From Ceratopteris richardii (taxonomy: Eukaryota; Streptophyta; Polypodiopsida; Polypodiales; Pteridaceae): a DNA stretch of 64,000 nt. Both the position numbers and the translations under genes were made by a program. Shown here piece after piece: positions 21,201-33,310 of the stretch (positions are counted from its first letter, which is position 1; each line of letters begins with the position of its first letter). The DNA is taken from assembly GCA_020310875.1 (NCBI GenBank), contig CM035432.1:93489518-93553517 (forward strand). The letters are read 5' to 3'. The notes beneath the pieces were generated by a model. The model did no database searches. It saw nothing but the letters and a program-made list of their open reading frames with translations, and was not told the DNA's origin.

Positions 21201-23344
21201 TGTGGAGGTGATCGCAATCCGGGTGGATCGGGTCCGGTCGTGGCACACACAGGGTGTATGAAGCTAATGAATGTTGGATGGTTTAAGGACATGAAAGTGA
21301 AATTAATGTTGAGTATGGAGAAGAGAGAGATGTTGAAATGATTATGGGAATGGGAAAGTAGGAGTGCAATTTAGATTTATGAACATGAATGATAAGAATG
21401 AAAGAGAACCATACACACGAATCAAATTTGGAAGGAAGAATGGTCCATTGAAGGAGCTTCTTAAACACTTCCTAATTCGAATTCATATGCATAGTCTTCT
21501 TTGGATGATATGTATGCATGACGTGAATAGATGGAATCCTTACACATAAACCAGTTTCGAAAGGAAGAATGGTCCAATATTGGAGCTTCTTATACACTTT
21601 CAGAAACTAATCAATATGTATGGGTATGTATGGTTTATATGCATGCAAGTGAATTATGATAATAGAGTTTACTCACAAGCTCAAAGAAACATCCTCACTG
21701 GTTCAACGCAATACTGCGGAGCCTTCTCACACATAGAAGAAATAGAAGACATGTAAAAATACTTAAGAGACTGAGAGAGGAGACAAGAGACAAGTGACAA
21801 GTGACATGAATTAAAAGGATTGGAATTAAGATACATGTATAAGATCGTCGTGGTACGTCAAGCTAGGCAGTCTACTGATCAAAGGTGGTTCCGACCCTCA
21901 AACCATGACAGTTCAACCGAATGTCACACGTAAGAAGGTGAGTTCCACTCCAGTGACCCTATGTCTGTCTAGGCTCGTAACGTATAACTAAAGAAGTCTA
22001 AGACTCATTAAGATCAGCTCTAACTCACTCACACGCTCCACCGAGGGTGAGTCAAGATAGAGATGCTGGTTTCAAGAGCCTATCCTAGATTGGAATTCTA
22101 ACTTAAATTTGAAACTAGGTTCTATACTCATACTAGCTCACCTTGGATCCTCACTCGCTCAACCGAGGGTGATCGTCTCAAGGAAACCGTAAGCTAGCAT
22201 GAGCCCTATGGATGCCTAACAATGATGCTCTAGGAGTTTGGAGGGGGGTTTATATAGTTTTTTGAATGAATTTGGGCCCTTGGATCTAGAGAAATCAACT
22301 CTCAACTCTAGGATCACTACTTTCGATTACAACCATTTGATTAATCAAATCAATGGCTTGGAATTGTTCTTTCTATCAAATCTAGTGTAAAGGAGTGAAA
22401 TTTAGGCGCCCTCATTCTCCACCATTGGATCTGGGGATGATCTGGACCGTCGGATCAGTGCTGACATCAATTCGGATAAGATAAGCCACTATTTTTGGAG
22501 AAATGCTGCATTATTGATCTTTGATTGTAAAAAAGGTCTTCTTTTATGGAAAAAATTCGTGGATCCTCCTTCCTTTATGCTTTAGTGCATCTCCACCCTT
22601 GAATATGAGCTCATCTTGACCGTACAACATGGTTCAATCATATTTTGACATGTGGCAGACATTCAAGCCTTCAATTTTCTTATTCTAGAAAACTGCGGTG
22701 ACCTTGAAAACTGGACTTTGTGCTCTTTGACCCTCCAAAAAGTCTTTGATGAAGATGAAACATTGTAGGACTATGTTTCCAAAGATCTCCTTCAGGAATA
22801 TGCAAAAAAAACTCCCATCTGAATCTAACTTGTACAAGTTTGACTACATTTGGAAGCTTGCAAGGTGGCATTAAGGTGTCTAGGAAGCTCTGATGGCCTT
22901 CAAAATTTGTACAAATATGTAGCCACATATGATCCTTATACATGCCAAACCATATGGCTAACATAAATTTCTATACAAGAATTTGTAGGGTCAAACTAGA
23001 AAAATTACATTTTTACAAAATGAACATAGCATATCAATGTGCTACAAAATCCATTTTCTGCTGAAATTTGGGCTATAGACTGCCTTTGACAATCTTTACA
23101 AGTATATGGATTTTCATCTAATTTGGTGACAATGAAATTTTTGCCCTAATTTCCCAACTTTGACCAGCTTTGACCAGCTTTGACGGCTACCATGGACTTT
23201 CTTGATTTCTTTGAAACTTTGTATGTGAGCTTCCTTTGACATCCTTGATGCATCTTGGACTTCTCGGGGAATTCCGGCTACCTTCATCAAATATGTTTTT
23301 TGTAGGCCTTCACAAGTGAGAGAGGAGAGAAAATCTCGACGACA
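21201..23344. mobile_element. 2.1-kb insertion in LTR, possible solo LTR
   Basis: Interrupts the outer copia 3' LTR. Flanks share GCGG (21197-21200 and 23345-23348; GCGGT if the insert is read one base shorter). The insert begins TGTGGAGG and ends GACGACA, i.e. TG...CA as in LTRs. It contains no coding motif, primer-binding site or second terminal repeat, so a solo LTR of a long-LTR element is the simplest reading. Internally, a unit of about 130 bp is duplicated twice: 'ggaagaatggtcca' at 21430/21561, and 'caccgagggtga' with 'caaccgagggtga' at 22040/22159. Confidence 0.65.
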
Positions 23345-23348
23345 GCGG

Positions 23349-23390
23349 TCCTAGTGTGTTCACACACATCACTACCTAAATATATCAACA
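23349..23390 (-). repeat. Outer copia 3' LTR, proximal part
   Basis: TCCTAGTGTGTTCACACACA to ATATATCAACA on the plus strand. On the minus strand the LTR starts TGTTGATATATTTAGG immediately after the purine tract. Confidence 0.92.
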
Positions 23391-23400
23391 AATCCCCCCT
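23391..23400 (-). promoter_or_regulatory. Polypurine tract of outer copia
   Basis: AGGGGGGATT on the minus strand directly abuts the 3' LTR start; it is the usual plus-strand DNA primer in LTR elements. Confidence 0.85.
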
Positions 23401-24473
23401 AGGAGTGATGCGGTGAACAAGGAGCTGACACTTATGTATAAGGAAGTGCCAAGCTATGTGGAAATCAATCCACAAAAGGAAGTAAGCCCAAAGCTTTGCG
23501 GAAATCTTCAACTTCTCCCTAGGCAGAGCCTTCATGAAAAGGTCTGCAATGTTCTCTTGCGTGGGCACATATGCCAAGCTGATCTCCCCAGCAGAGAACC
23601 TCTCCCTGACATAGTGATAATGCACCTCAATGTGCTTAGTGCGAGCATGGAACACAGGGTTCCTCGCAACTGCCAATGCGCTCTGACTGTCAGTGAAGAT
23701 GGTGGTGGCAGAAGACTGGCCAACACCCAAATCAGCCATAAGGCGTCTGAGCCACACACACTCAACAGTCGCTGTGAAAGCTGCCCTATACTCAGCCTCA
23801 CAACTGGAAGTGGCCACAGTAGGTTGCTTCTTGCTCAACCAAGATATACATGAGCTACCAAGCATGAAGCAAAAACCACTGGTGGACACACGAGTGTCAT
23901 AGCAACCAGCCCAATCTGAGTCAGAAAAAGCATGCAAATCTGGCGGTAGTGATCCCCCCTTGGGATAAAACAACCCAAGTAGCCGAGTACCACTCAAGTA
24001 GCGAAAGATGCGGTTAACCGCCTTCCAATGCATGACTCCTGGGCAATGCATAAACCTTCTCATCTGTGAGACAGCAAACTGAATATTTGGCCGAGTAATG
24101 CATAAGTAAATCAAGCATCCAATAGCCTGCTGATAGAGAACAGCATCAAATGCATCTCCAGCATCATGAAGACTCAATCGTAAACCTGTCTCCATAGGAG
24201 TGGCAATAGGCTTACAGTCTTCAAGGCCAAAACGCCACAATAATGTGTCAATATATTTCGTTTGACATAAATCCATTCCACCATCAACTTGCATAAACTG
24301 AATGCCCAAATAGTGATGCAAATGCCCCAAATCAGACATCTTAAATGAGGCATGCAAATCAGCCTTGAAATCAGCAATATGCTTCTCAATAGGACCAGTG
24401 AGAAGCATCTCATCAACATAGACAACAATGATCAGAAGCACATCATTAGCACGCTTAACATATAAGGTGCTTT
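23395..24473 (-). pseudogene. Outer copia RT (C-terminal) and RNase H
   Basis: Continues the RT interrupted by the nested copia. The active-site box reads YVDE (24409-24420) and not YVDD, so the second catalytic aspartate has become Glu. RNase H follows with AFSDSDWAGCYDTR, TSGFCFMLGSS, SSCEAEYRA and KHIEVHYHYVRE. The frame passes without a stop through the purine tract and LTR into the inserted sequence, so the native stop is gone or shifted. Confidence 0.9.
24469..24473. repeat. Target-site duplication of nested copia, left
   Basis: GCTTT, identical to 30989-30993. Confidence 0.95.
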
Positions 24474-25587
24474 TGTTGGTGCAAGGCAAGCCTACACACA
24501 TTGGCTTGGAACCTTGGACTTATGGAAGATTAGCATGGACAAAGGATTATCTAAGCTTCACTTAAAGGAAGACTCATGTGAACATATGCTTATGTGTTCC
24601 TACCTTTTTTACCTCTTGTAAAAGTCTAAGTGACTTATCATTTGTTTGTAATCACTTTAAGTCATCCACCTACTTCTAAGAGTCGTGGAAATTTGAATGT
24701 TGAGATGGAGAGAATATCTCCCTACATTTAGAGGAGAGATTCAAGGGAGCCTAAGTTTGAATTTCAAATTCAAATGAAGATCAAACTCCTATAAAGGATG
24801 TAGTGAAAAAGTCGCGGTTAGTCCTGCCACTCTAGCTCACTCCCCGAGACATATTTTTCATTGTAACTCATTGTGTGTGAGGGCTACTCTATACCCAACA
24901 TCACACCACCTCATTTAGCTGTGCTTGGCAAGCTAATGAGATTGTACAAACACATTTATCAATAGAAGTATACATTTATCATCTCTGTTTTGTCTGAGTG
25001 TTCTACTTCAAGTCTGTCAACTTCAAAGGAGCATTTCTCTGGATCTACGGAACCAAATCAAGAGATCTATAGCTCATTGGAACCAGCTCAAAGTCTACTA
25101 CAAGCATACAAAATTTCAAAGGATTCCATTCAGCCAATTGGGAGAAAATCGAATAGAAGTGCACACTGGTCTCAGACTGCAGAGTTCCTGAAAAGTCGGG
25201 GGTGATTATAATTTTGCTGAACTTATTTCTCAGTGCATAGTTTATCAATTGAAGTGATTCCACTTGTGATTGGTAGCTTACTAAGGTACATTAATACTCC
25301 CAAAAGGAATTGTTCCAATTTTAAGTGTGCTAGACACACTGAGTAAAAGTCTGAGCAGGTATCACTACAGGAATAGAAAGTTTTTTGCTTGGTTTTTGAA
25401 GTTCAAGTTATCTGTTTTGGTTTGATCATTACCCAAACCATTTCCAAAGTACATATATGGTTTCTTTGTGTCATTTGGAAGCTAAGCAAGTGCACTAAGC
25501 ATATCTGAAGAAAAAAGAGGGCAGGTGTGAAGCAGGTTTTGCAGCACCAACTAATTTCCTGAGTGCATCCATCCATCACTCTCAACA
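24474..25587 (+). repeat. Nested copia 5' LTR
   Basis: TGTTGGTGCAAGGCAAGCC ... CACTCTCAACA, 1114 bp; the pair is 29875-30988. 'cctataaagg' at about 24790 is a plausible TATA region for the element transcript. Confidence 0.95.
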
Positions 25588-25588
25588 G

Positions 25589-25600
25589 TGGTATCAGAGC
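25589..25600 (+). promoter_or_regulatory. Nested copia primer-binding site
   Basis: TGGTATCAGAGC one base after the LTR end; complementary to initiator tRNA-Met. Confidence 0.93.
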
Positions 25601-25613
25601 ATAGAAGGTAATC

Positions 25614-26852
25614 ATGGGTGATGGTTTCCCTTCCTTCATTGACAAGTTGGACAGAAACAACTATCAAGCTTGGTCATTGAGAATGAAGACTTATCTACAA
25701 GGGAGAAGTCTATTTGGATACATATCAGGAGATGAGGAGTTGCCTTCATTCAAGACTAGAGGACTACCTACAAAGGATGAGCATGAAAGACTTAACCAAT
25801 GGTGTGCAAAGGATGCTTTGGCAAGGTCTTATCGCTTAAACTCTATATCTGACTTTCTTTTACCTCATGTAAGGAACTGTAAAACTTCCCAAGAGACTTG
25901 GGAAACCTTGTCAAATTATTTTTCTTCCAACACAAAGGCTAGGAAGAACCAATTATGGATAGAGTTCACAACACTTAGGAAGCAGCCCAAGCAATCAGTC
26001 TCAGAGTATGTGACAAAGATCAAAGATGTGGCAGACCAACTAGCAAGCATTGGAGAGGAAATTGAAGAGGAGCAAATAGTCAGGCAAGTGACAAATGGAC
26101 TCAAGGCAGATGATAAGTGGGAAAGTTTCACCACTGCAATGGACCTCTACATGGACATGCATACCCCTGATCTCACAACACTCATGGGCCAACTATTTAC
26201 ACATGAAGCAAAGTTCACCAAAGCTGGAGATCAATCAAAAGGTAATAACCCCTCTGCCCTCTATACTGATAAGAAAGTTAAAGATAAAGGCAAGAAGAAG
26301 CAGGATGAAGAAGGCTCTACCTCTCAAGCCAATTATGCAGGGAGAGGTAGGTCATCTAGAGGAAGAGGCAGAGGAGGTAAGCCAGGTAGGGGGAGACCCT
26401 ACAACTCATCACCTTGCAACATCTGTGGGTTGTCCAATCATACCACATATGAATGCTACAAGAACTATAAAAATCAGAGAGGAAGAGGCTACTCAAGAGG
26501 TGGATACTCTCAAGGAAGAGGCAGATTCAACCAACATCAAAGCTACAATGGGTACAACAACCAATACAACAACAATTACAACAACAACCACAACGGAAGC
26601 TACCAAGGTGGATTCAGAAATAGAAGAGACTACAACAACTACACAGAGGAGCAGGATGACTCCTTATTGATCATGAACATGACCTCCAAGATAGGTACAA
26701 ATGATGATCATTTATTTTACATTGACTCAGGATGTTCTAACCATGTAGCTGGCAATGTGGCACTACTTTCTGATTTGGAAGAGCCCAAGGGCAAACATCA
26801 GGTACAAACAGGTGATGACACTAAACACTCTGTTGTCAAGTTGGAAATGTGA
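25614..26852 (+). CDS. Nested copia Gag and protease (412 aa)
   Basis: Starts at the first ATG after the primer-binding site ([20 protein letters not shown]). Residues about 10-220 are copia Gag of the UBN2 type ([14 protein letters not shown]; ...[11 protein letters not shown]). A Gly/Arg- and Asn/Tyr-rich stretch surrounds the zinc knuckle [14 protein letters not shown] (CX2CX4HX4C, about residue 268). Near the C-terminus [13 protein letters not shown] is the retropepsin active site. It forms the particle coat and matures the polyprotein. The frame is lost at about 26842, where one missing base separates protease from integrase; in an intact element Gag and Pol would be one frame. Confidence 0.93.
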   Translation: MGDGFPSFIDKLDRNNYQAWSLRMKTYLQGRSLFGYISGDEELPSFKTRGLPTKDEHERLNQWCAKDALARSYRLNSISDFLLPHVRNCKTSQETWETLSNYFSSNTKARKNQLWIEFTTLRKQPKQSVSEYVTKIKDVADQLASIGEEIEEEQIVRQVTNGLKADDKWESFTTAMDLYMDMHTPDLTTLMGQLFTHEAKFTKAGDQSKGNNPSALYTDKKVKDKGKKKQDEEGSTSQANYAGRGRSSRGRGRGGKPGRGRPYNSSPCNICGLSNHTTYECYKNYKNQRGRGYSRGGYSQGRGRFNQHQSYNGYNNQYNNNYNNNHNGSYQGGFRNRRDYNNYTEEQDDSLLIMNMTSKIGTNDDHLFYIDSGCSNHVAGNVALLSDLEEPKGKHQVQTGDDTKHSVVKLEM

Positions 26853-28945
26853 AGACATGTGATGGTAATCAGAACCTATTAAGCAGGGTACTCTATGTAC
26901 CAACAATAACTAAAAATTTAATGAGTGTTGGTCAGATTGTGGAGAAAGGTTTGCAGGTCAGATTCACACAACATGGAGCATATGTGGAGGACCCAAAACA
27001 AGGATTCAGAAGGATAGCCAAAGGGGAGAAATCAGGTAGACTATTTACATTTGAGCTAGAGGATACAAAAAACATTGCTTTGTATAATTACAAGGATCAG
27101 ACACTTTCAGAGTTAGAGATATGGCATAAAAGATTAGGGCACATAGGTGAAAGGACTCTTAAGCAAATGTGCAGGGATCAATGTGTGCTTGGGATACCTA
27201 ATGTATCCAAGCAACACATGATTTACAAATGTGGATCATGTCAATTTGGTAAGTCTCACAGATTACCCTACTCAAGGAAAGGTTTCATGCATGAAGACTA
27301 CCTAGACTTGGTACACACAGATGTTTGGGGACCTAGCAAGGACCCTTCCATTTCTGGTTCAAGATATTATGTGTCTTTCATTGATGACTATAGCAGATGG
27401 ACTATTTTATACTTTATGAAGCATAAAGATGAAGTGTTTAATTGTTTCAAGAGGTATCTTGCACTTGTTGAAAATCAAACAGGTAGAAGCTTGAAGAGGC
27501 TAACATCAGATGGTGGAGGAGAGTACTTCTCCAATGAATTTGAAGATTTCTTGCAGGAAAGAGGCATCAAGAGGGAGATCACTACAAGATACTCACCTGA
27601 ACAAAATGGGGTAGCAGAAAGAAGGAATAGACTTATAGTAGAAACAGCTAGGTCTATGCTCAATGAGAAAAAGTTGCCAAATTACTTATGGGCAGAGAGT
27701 GTATCCACTGCCACTTACCTCATCAATAGGTTGCCATCCAAATCACTTGATGGCATGACACCATATGAAGCATGGCATGGTAATAGACCCTCTCTGGATC
27801 ATTGCAAAATCTTTGGTTGTGTAGCATATGTGCATATTCCCTCACAGGTAAGAGGAAAGCTAGACCCAAAGGCTGAGAAATGTATCTTCATTGGTTATGA
27901 TTTGAACCAAAAGGGATACAGATTCTACAACCCCACAAACAAAGGGTTCAAGGTAAGCAGAGATGTCATATTTGATGAGAATGACTCATGGTATGAGAAT
28001 GAATGCAGGAAAGTGAGTCTACCCTATGACATGGAGGAAGATTTTCCAAAGCTTACCAAGGAAGAGCCAACTCAGCAAGAAGACTCAAGCTCAGATGATG
28101 ATACCATAAACCTTGAAGAGTTCAAGGCTTGGAAATCCAAAGGAAAGATGAAGATGAAGCAATTGGAGGACAAGGCAGAAACTTCTACTCAAGCTATGAG
28201 AAGATCTCAGAGAGAGAAGAAGAAGCCTGTCAGATTTGGGTATGACACATCACTTGTAACTAAACATTCTGTATATCTTGCAAAAGACTTGTTGAATGAA
28301 GAACCAGGTACCTATGAAGAAGCAATTACAAAGCCAGAATGGAGAGAAGCCATGAATGAAGAGATAGAAGCCCTCAAAGAAAGTGATACTTGGGACTTGG
28401 TACCCAAGAAGGATTCTATGAAGGTAATAGGATCCAGATGGATCTACAAATTGAAGAAGAATTCAGATGGAACAATTAACAGGTACAAAGCTAGGTTGGT
28501 AGCCAAGGGTTTTGCACAAACCCAAGGCATTGATTATGAGGAGACATTTTCTCCTGTGGCCAAGATGCCAACTATTAGAGTGTTGGTGAGTGTAGCTGCA
28601 TCCAAGAATTGGAACATGTACCAATTGGATGTGAAGAATGCATTCCTAAATGGATGGATATCTGAAGAAGTCTACATGTCACAACCACCTGGCTATGAAG
28701 ATCCAAGAAAGGTACATTATGTTTGTAAATTGAAGAAGGCTCTGTATGGTTTGAAGCAGGCACCTAGAGCATGGAACTACAGATTGACCACCTACCTCTT
28801 AGACCAAGGATTTGTGATGAGCAAAGCAGACACTTCTCTATTCATAAAGAGAAGTAGTACAGAGGTAATTTACTTATGTGTTTATGTTGATGACATCATC
28901 ATTACAGGTAATGATGTCAATGGGATTAGACACATCAAAGGATAG
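26849..28945 (+). CDS. Nested copia integrase and RT
   Basis: Frame-shifted continuation of the polyprotein; it opens with a GTG codon and no true start. In order: the protease/integrase linker ([17 protein letters not shown]), the integrase zinc region ([16 protein letters not shown] ... CGSCQFGK), and the DDE core ([40 protein letters not shown]) with all three acidic residues. Then comes RT ([43 protein letters not shown]) with YVDD intact at 28883-28894. Ends at an in-frame TAG (28943-28945) within RT: ...HIKG-stop-MMKEFKISDLG. Confidence 0.93.
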   Translation: MKTCDGNQNLLSRVLYVPTITKNLMSVGQIVEKGLQVRFTQHGAYVEDPKQGFRRIAKGEKSGRLFTFELEDTKNIALYNYKDQTLSELEIWHKRLGHIGERTLKQMCRDQCVLGIPNVSKQHMIYKCGSCQFGKSHRLPYSRKGFMHEDYLDLVHTDVWGPSKDPSISGSRYYVSFIDDYSRWTILYFMKHKDEVFNCFKRYLALVENQTGRSLKRLTSDGGGEYFSNEFEDFLQERGIKREITTRYSPEQNGVAERRNRLIVETARSMLNEKKLPNYLWAESVSTATYLINRLPSKSLDGMTPYEAWHGNRPSLDHCKIFGCVAYVHIPSQVRGKLDPKAEKCIFIGYDLNQKGYRFYNPTNKGFKVSRDVIFDENDSWYENECRKVSLPYDMEEDFPKLTKEEPTQQEDSSSDDDTINLEEFKAWKSKGKMKMKQLEDKAETSTQAMRRSQREKKKPVRFGYDTSLVTKHSVYLAKDLLNEEPGTYEEAITKPEWREAMNEEIEALKESDTWDLVPKKDSMKVIGSRWIYKLKKNSDGTINRYKARLVAKGFAQTQGIDYEETFSPVAKMPTIRVLVSVAASKNWNMYQLDVKNAFLNGWISEEVYMSQPPGYEDPRKVHYVCKLKKALYGLKQAPRAWNYRLTTYLLDQGFVMSKADTSLFIKRSSTEVIYLCVYVDDIIITGNDVNGIRHIKG

Positions 28946-29833
28946 ATGATGAAAGAATTCAAGATTAGTGATCTTGGATTACTAAAATATTTCCTAGGTC
29001 TTGAATTGATCTATACAAATACAGGTATCTACATCACTCAAAGGAAGTATGTACATGATATGGTCAAGAAGTTTGGTTTGCAGGATGCTAAGGTATCTAC
29101 TACTCCAATGGAGGTTAACCAAAAGCTAAGTGCTCATGAAGGAGAAGAAATCAAAGACATTACAGGATATCAAAGTATGGTGGGTAGTTTGAACTATGCT
29201 ACCTTGACAAGAATTGACATAGCATATGGAGTAAGTGTGCTTAGTCAATTCATGCACAAACCAAGGGTACCTCACCTAGAGGCAGCAAAGAAGATCTTGA
29301 AATACCTCAAGGGAACTCAAAGTCATGGTTTGTATTTTCCTTATACATCAGATATTGACATAAAGGTTTATTCAGATGCAGATTGGGTAGGATGCAAGGA
29401 TGATAGGAGAAGCACCTCAGGATATATTTGTTTTGCAGGAGATAAACCTATCTCTTGGTCAGCTAAGAAGCAACCTACAGTGGCATTGTCATCCACTGAA
29501 GCAGAGTATAGAGGACTTGCAAATGCTACTCAAGAAGCTATATGGTTGAAGCTTCTATATACAGAGTTAGGTCTATTCACAAGACCACCTATTATCTTTG
29601 GTGACAACACTAGCTCTCTTCACCTTGCAGCAAACCCAATTTATCATGCCAGAACAAAGCACATAGAGGTTCATTACCACTATGTGAGAGAGAAATTGCT
29701 AAGTAAAGATATAAAATTGACATATGTATCTACTAATATGCAATGTGCAGATTTACTTACAAAGGCATTGGATGGAAACAAGTTATGCAGATTCAAAACT
29801 ATGATTGGATTGCAGGAAGTGATTGAAGAATGA
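28946..29833 (+). CDS. Nested copia RT end and RNase H
   Basis: Same frame as the preceding segment, separated only by the TAG. It contains the rest of RT (FKISDLGLLKYFLGLEL) and RNase H (VYSDADWVGCKDDRRSTSG; LSSTEAEYRGL; KHIEVHYHYVREKLL; CADLLTKAL). It normally ends a few bases before the purine tract, as here. A single reversion of the stop would rejoin RT, so the break looks recent. Confidence 0.93.
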   Translation: MMKEFKISDLGLLKYFLGLELIYTNTGIYITQRKYVHDMVKKFGLQDAKVSTTPMEVNQKLSAHEGEEIKDITGYQSMVGSLNYATLTRIDIAYGVSVLSQFMHKPRVPHLEAAKKILKYLKGTQSHGLYFPYTSDIDIKVYSDADWVGCKDDRRSTSGYICFAGDKPISWSAKKQPTVALSSTEAEYRGLANATQEAIWLKLLYTELGLFTRPPIIFGDNTSSLHLAANPIYHARTKHIEVHYHYVREKLLSKDIKLTYVSTNMQCADLLTKALDGNKLCRFKTMIGLQEVIEE

Positions 29834-29864
29834 AGAAGAAGACTTAAGCCAAAGTGTTTGGCTT

Positions 29865-29874
29865 GAGGGGGAGC
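29865..29874 (+). promoter_or_regulatory. Nested copia polypurine tract
   Basis: GAGGGGGAGC just before the 3' LTR start TGTTGG. Confidence 0.85.
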
Positions 29875-30988
29875 TGTTGGTGCAAGGCAAGCCTACACAC
29901 ATTGGCTTGGAACCTTGGACTTATGGAAGATTAGCATGGACAAAGGATTATCTAAGCTTCACTTAAAGGAAGACTCATGTGAACATATGCTTATGTGTTC
30001 CTACCTTTTTTACCTCTTGTAAAAGTCTAAGTGACTTATCATTTGTTTGTAATCACTTTAAGTCATCCACCTACTTCTAAGAGTCGTGGAAATTTGAATG
30101 TTGAGATGGAGAGAATATCTCCCTACATTTAGAGGAGAGATTCAAGGGAGCCTAAGTTTGAATTTCAAATTCAAATGAAGATCAAACTCCTATAAAGGAT
30201 GTAGTGAAAAAGTCGCAGTTAGTCCTGCCACTCTAGCTCACTCCCCGAGACATATTTTTCATTGTAACTCATTGTGTGTGAGGGCTACTCTATACCCAAC
30301 ATCACACCACCTCATTTAGCTGTGCTTGGCAAGCTAATGAGATTGTACAAACACATTTATCAATAGAAGTATACATTTATCATCTCTGTTTTGTCTGAGT
30401 GTTCTACTTCAAGTCTGTCAACTTCAAAGGAGCATTTCTCTGGATCTACGGAACCAAATCAAGAGATCTATAGCTCATTGGAACCAGCTCAAAGTCTACT
30501 ACAAGCACACAAAATTTCAAAGGATTCCATTCAGCCAATTGGGAGAAAATCGATTCGAAGTGCACACTGGTCTCAGACTGCAGAGTTCCTGAAAAGTCGG
30601 GGGTGATTATAATTTTGCTAAACTTATTTCTCAGTGCATAGTTTATCAATTGAAGTGATTCCACTTGTGATTGGTAGCTTACTAAGGTACATTAATACTC
30701 CCAAAAGGAATTGTTCCAATTTTAAGTGTGCTGGACACACTGAGTAAAAGTCTAAGCAGGTATCACTACAGGAATAGAAAGTTTTTTGCTTGGTTTTTGA
30801 AGTTCAAGTTATCTGTTTTGGTTTGATCATTACCCAAACCATTTCCAAAGTACATATATGGTTTCTTTGTGTCATTTGGAAGCTAAGCAAGTGCACTAAG
30901 CATATCTGAAGAAAAAAGAGGGCAAGTGTGAAGCAGGTTTTGCAGCACCAACTGATTTCCTGAGTGCATCCATCCATCACTCTCAACA
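29875..30988 (+). repeat. Nested copia 3' LTR
   Basis: 1114 bp, same ends as the 5' LTR. Differences seen include CGCGG/CGCAG near 30215, CATAC/CACAC near 30508 and AATAG/ATTCG near 30553. Confidence 0.95.
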
Positions 30989-30993
30989 GCTTT
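30989..30993. repeat. Target-site duplication of nested copia, right
   Basis: GCTTT, identical to 24469-24473. Confidence 0.95.
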
Positions 30994-32419
30994 CAGTTGG
31001 ACTGTTCACAAAACCATGTGCAATCAGATAGGCATGTATCTTCTCATACCAAGCACGTGGTGCTTGCTTTAAACCATATAATGCCTTCTTTAACCTGCAC
31101 ACCTGGTTTTCATGCCCTTTTTGCACAAAGCCACGGGGCTGAAAAACATACACTTCTTCATGCAAGTCACCATTCAAAAATGTTTTTTTAATGTCCAACT
31201 GATGTACATTCCAACCATGATGGGCTGCAAGTGCACAAATGCTCCGAGTAGTAGTCATACGGCATGTAGGTGCAAAGGTCTCATCAAAATCAATGCCTCT
31301 TTCCTGCGCATAACCCTTTGCAACAAGCTTAGCCTTATACCTGTCAACTATACCATCAGGTTTACGCTTCAGCTTGTATACCCACTTAGTGCCAATGGCC
31401 TTCTTGCCAGGAGGCAAGTCACATAAAGACCATGTACCATTCTTCATTATAGCATCATATTCAGATTGCATGGCAGCGATCCAATTTTCTGAATTCTGTG
31501 CTTCATCAAAAGAAACAGGCTCATTCTCACCACAGAGACTAGACGCAGCCATAGCATAGCAATCTGATGCAAAGGAGGCACTATGAGAGCCTGAACGAGT
31601 ACGATATGACAAAGGTGCATCTAATTTGTTATCACGCAAAGTCTGCACCAGCCATTTTGATATAGTTTTTTCCTGCTCAATATCAGCTCTCTCATCAACA
31701 AGTGCATCATGTAAATCTGCATCAGAAATAGAATGATCTGCATCATCATATGAAACCTGCAAAGGCTGAGAAGTTGCCTCATTAGGACCAGCACTAGACT
31801 GTCCATCTGTAAAAAGAGGCATCAACGTATCATATATGTCTTTGGAGCTAACAGATGTCTCCTTAGTACATGAAAGCAATGGTTGAATAGCATCTTCCAC
31901 AAAGACAACATCACAGCTAACCAGAATGCGTTTAGTCTGTGGATGATACAGACGATAGCCTTTACTTTCAGAACTGTACCCAACAAAAATACATTTTACT
32001 ACCTTATCACCTAATTTTCTGCGATGTTGTTCAGGCACTAATGCATATGCCAAACAACCAAAAACACGTAGATGAGCAACAGATGGCTTGCGGTCATGCC
32101 AAGCCTTATATGGAGTGATAGACTGTAGCGCTTTAGTGGGACACCTGTTAAGTACATATGCTGTACACATGACAGCCTCAAGCCAGAAACTATGTGGTAA
32201 AGCCTGACTCTTGACCATACACCTCGCCATCTCCATGAGTGACCTATTCTTCCGTTCAACAACTCCATTTTGTTGAGGTGTATATGGCACTCTACACTGG
32301 TGTTTTACCCCACATTCAGCCAGAAATGCATTAAAATCAGAAGACATATATTCCCCCGCTTGATGAGAACGGAGGGTGCCCATTTTACATGCTGACAGAT
32401 TTTCAGCCAAAACCAAAAA
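30989..32419 (-). pseudogene. Outer copia (copy A) integrase end and RT start
   Basis: Follows a TAG at about 32417 that both copies share. Integrase: the GGE motif region reads RSHQAGEYMSS where copy B has RSDRGGEYMSS, so the second catalytic Asp is lost in copy A; then [78 protein letters not shown], ending at HGFVNSPTE where the nested copia sits. Confidence 0.9.
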
Positions 32420-33310
32420 CTATTTGAAGCACATGAACACTTCGGACTTTGCATTCAATGGATATACCCATGCATGCCTGGAAAAATCATCAATCAAATT
32501 CACGAAGTAAAGATAGTTTCCAAAAGAAGGTGTCTGCATAGGACCACGGACATCACTATGTACAAGCTGTAATTTCTGCATAGCCGGAACTGAACCATCT
32601 TTTGGAAAGGAGGAACGCTGCATTTTGCCCAAAATAGAGCCTTCACATACATGTTTTCGAGGTGCCTCAAGCTTGGGCAAAGAAGACACCATATTAGATT
32701 TTTGGAGGCGTAGCAAACTAGCAAAATTCAGATGACCAAAACGTGCATGCCAAAGCTTTGCATCTGACATAGCCTGAGAATCATGAACTGCACATGCCGA
32801 ATACTTCACACATCTTTCATAGTCTATGAGCTTATACAGCCCATGACATAAAATGCTAGAAGCAATAATCACATCGCCATTTGACAGATCATGAACTGTA
32901 CACCTATCATCAACAAATTTCACAACCAAGCCAATCTTGGCTAATGCAGAAATTGATAACAGGTTCTTTTTTATCCCTGGCACAAATAAAGCATCTGACA
33001 AAGTGAAAGAACTACCATCAGCAGTAGTCAAAATGATCTTCCCAACTCCCATAACAGGATAAGAGGAGTTGTTGGCGCATGTAACAGTATTCCCTGTAGG
33101 GGTAGGCTCGAGTGAAGAGAAGAAACTGCGCTGCGAGGTAATATGTTTGGTCGCCCCATTGTCAAAATACCAAACATCTGAGTCTACTACAGACATGCAC
33201 TGCTCATGAGAAGATGGGTCAAAACTGTAGACAGTAGTAAACGCCCATTCTTCTTCCTGCACAAGGTTTGCAGACTCTGTTTTTGGTGTAGAGGCCTCTG
33301 CAACTACCAT
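32420..33310 (-). pseudogene. Outer copia (copy A) protease and integrase start
   Basis: Protease active site FDNGATKHITS (copy B: FDSGATKH). Integrase zinc region LWHARFGHLNFASLL ... HVCEGSILGK, where copy B has CEGCILGK, so one zinc-binding Cys is lost in copy A. Core start LVHSDVRGPM and NLIDDFSRHAWVY. It opens after a TGA within the Gag-protease linker. Confidence 0.9.

Larger units (their letters stand above)
24474..30988 (+). mobile_element. Young nested copia retrotransposon
   Basis: 6515 bp, with two 1114-bp LTRs that differ at only about ten positions by eye and a perfect GCTTT target duplication. It has a Met-type primer-binding site, gag-pol and a polypurine tract. It inserted in the RT of the outer copia in opposite orientation. 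The near-identical LTRs make it the youngest datable insertion here. A single-base frameshift and one nonsense codon break an otherwise complete gag-pol. Confidence 0.97.

Noticed and set aside
23413-23902. Plus-strand frames of 146 and 69 codons
   Set aside because: Antisense shadows of the outer copia RNase H coding sequence.
26095-26670. 191-codon frame rich in Thr/Ile
   Set aside because: Alternate-frame shadow of the nested copia Gag.
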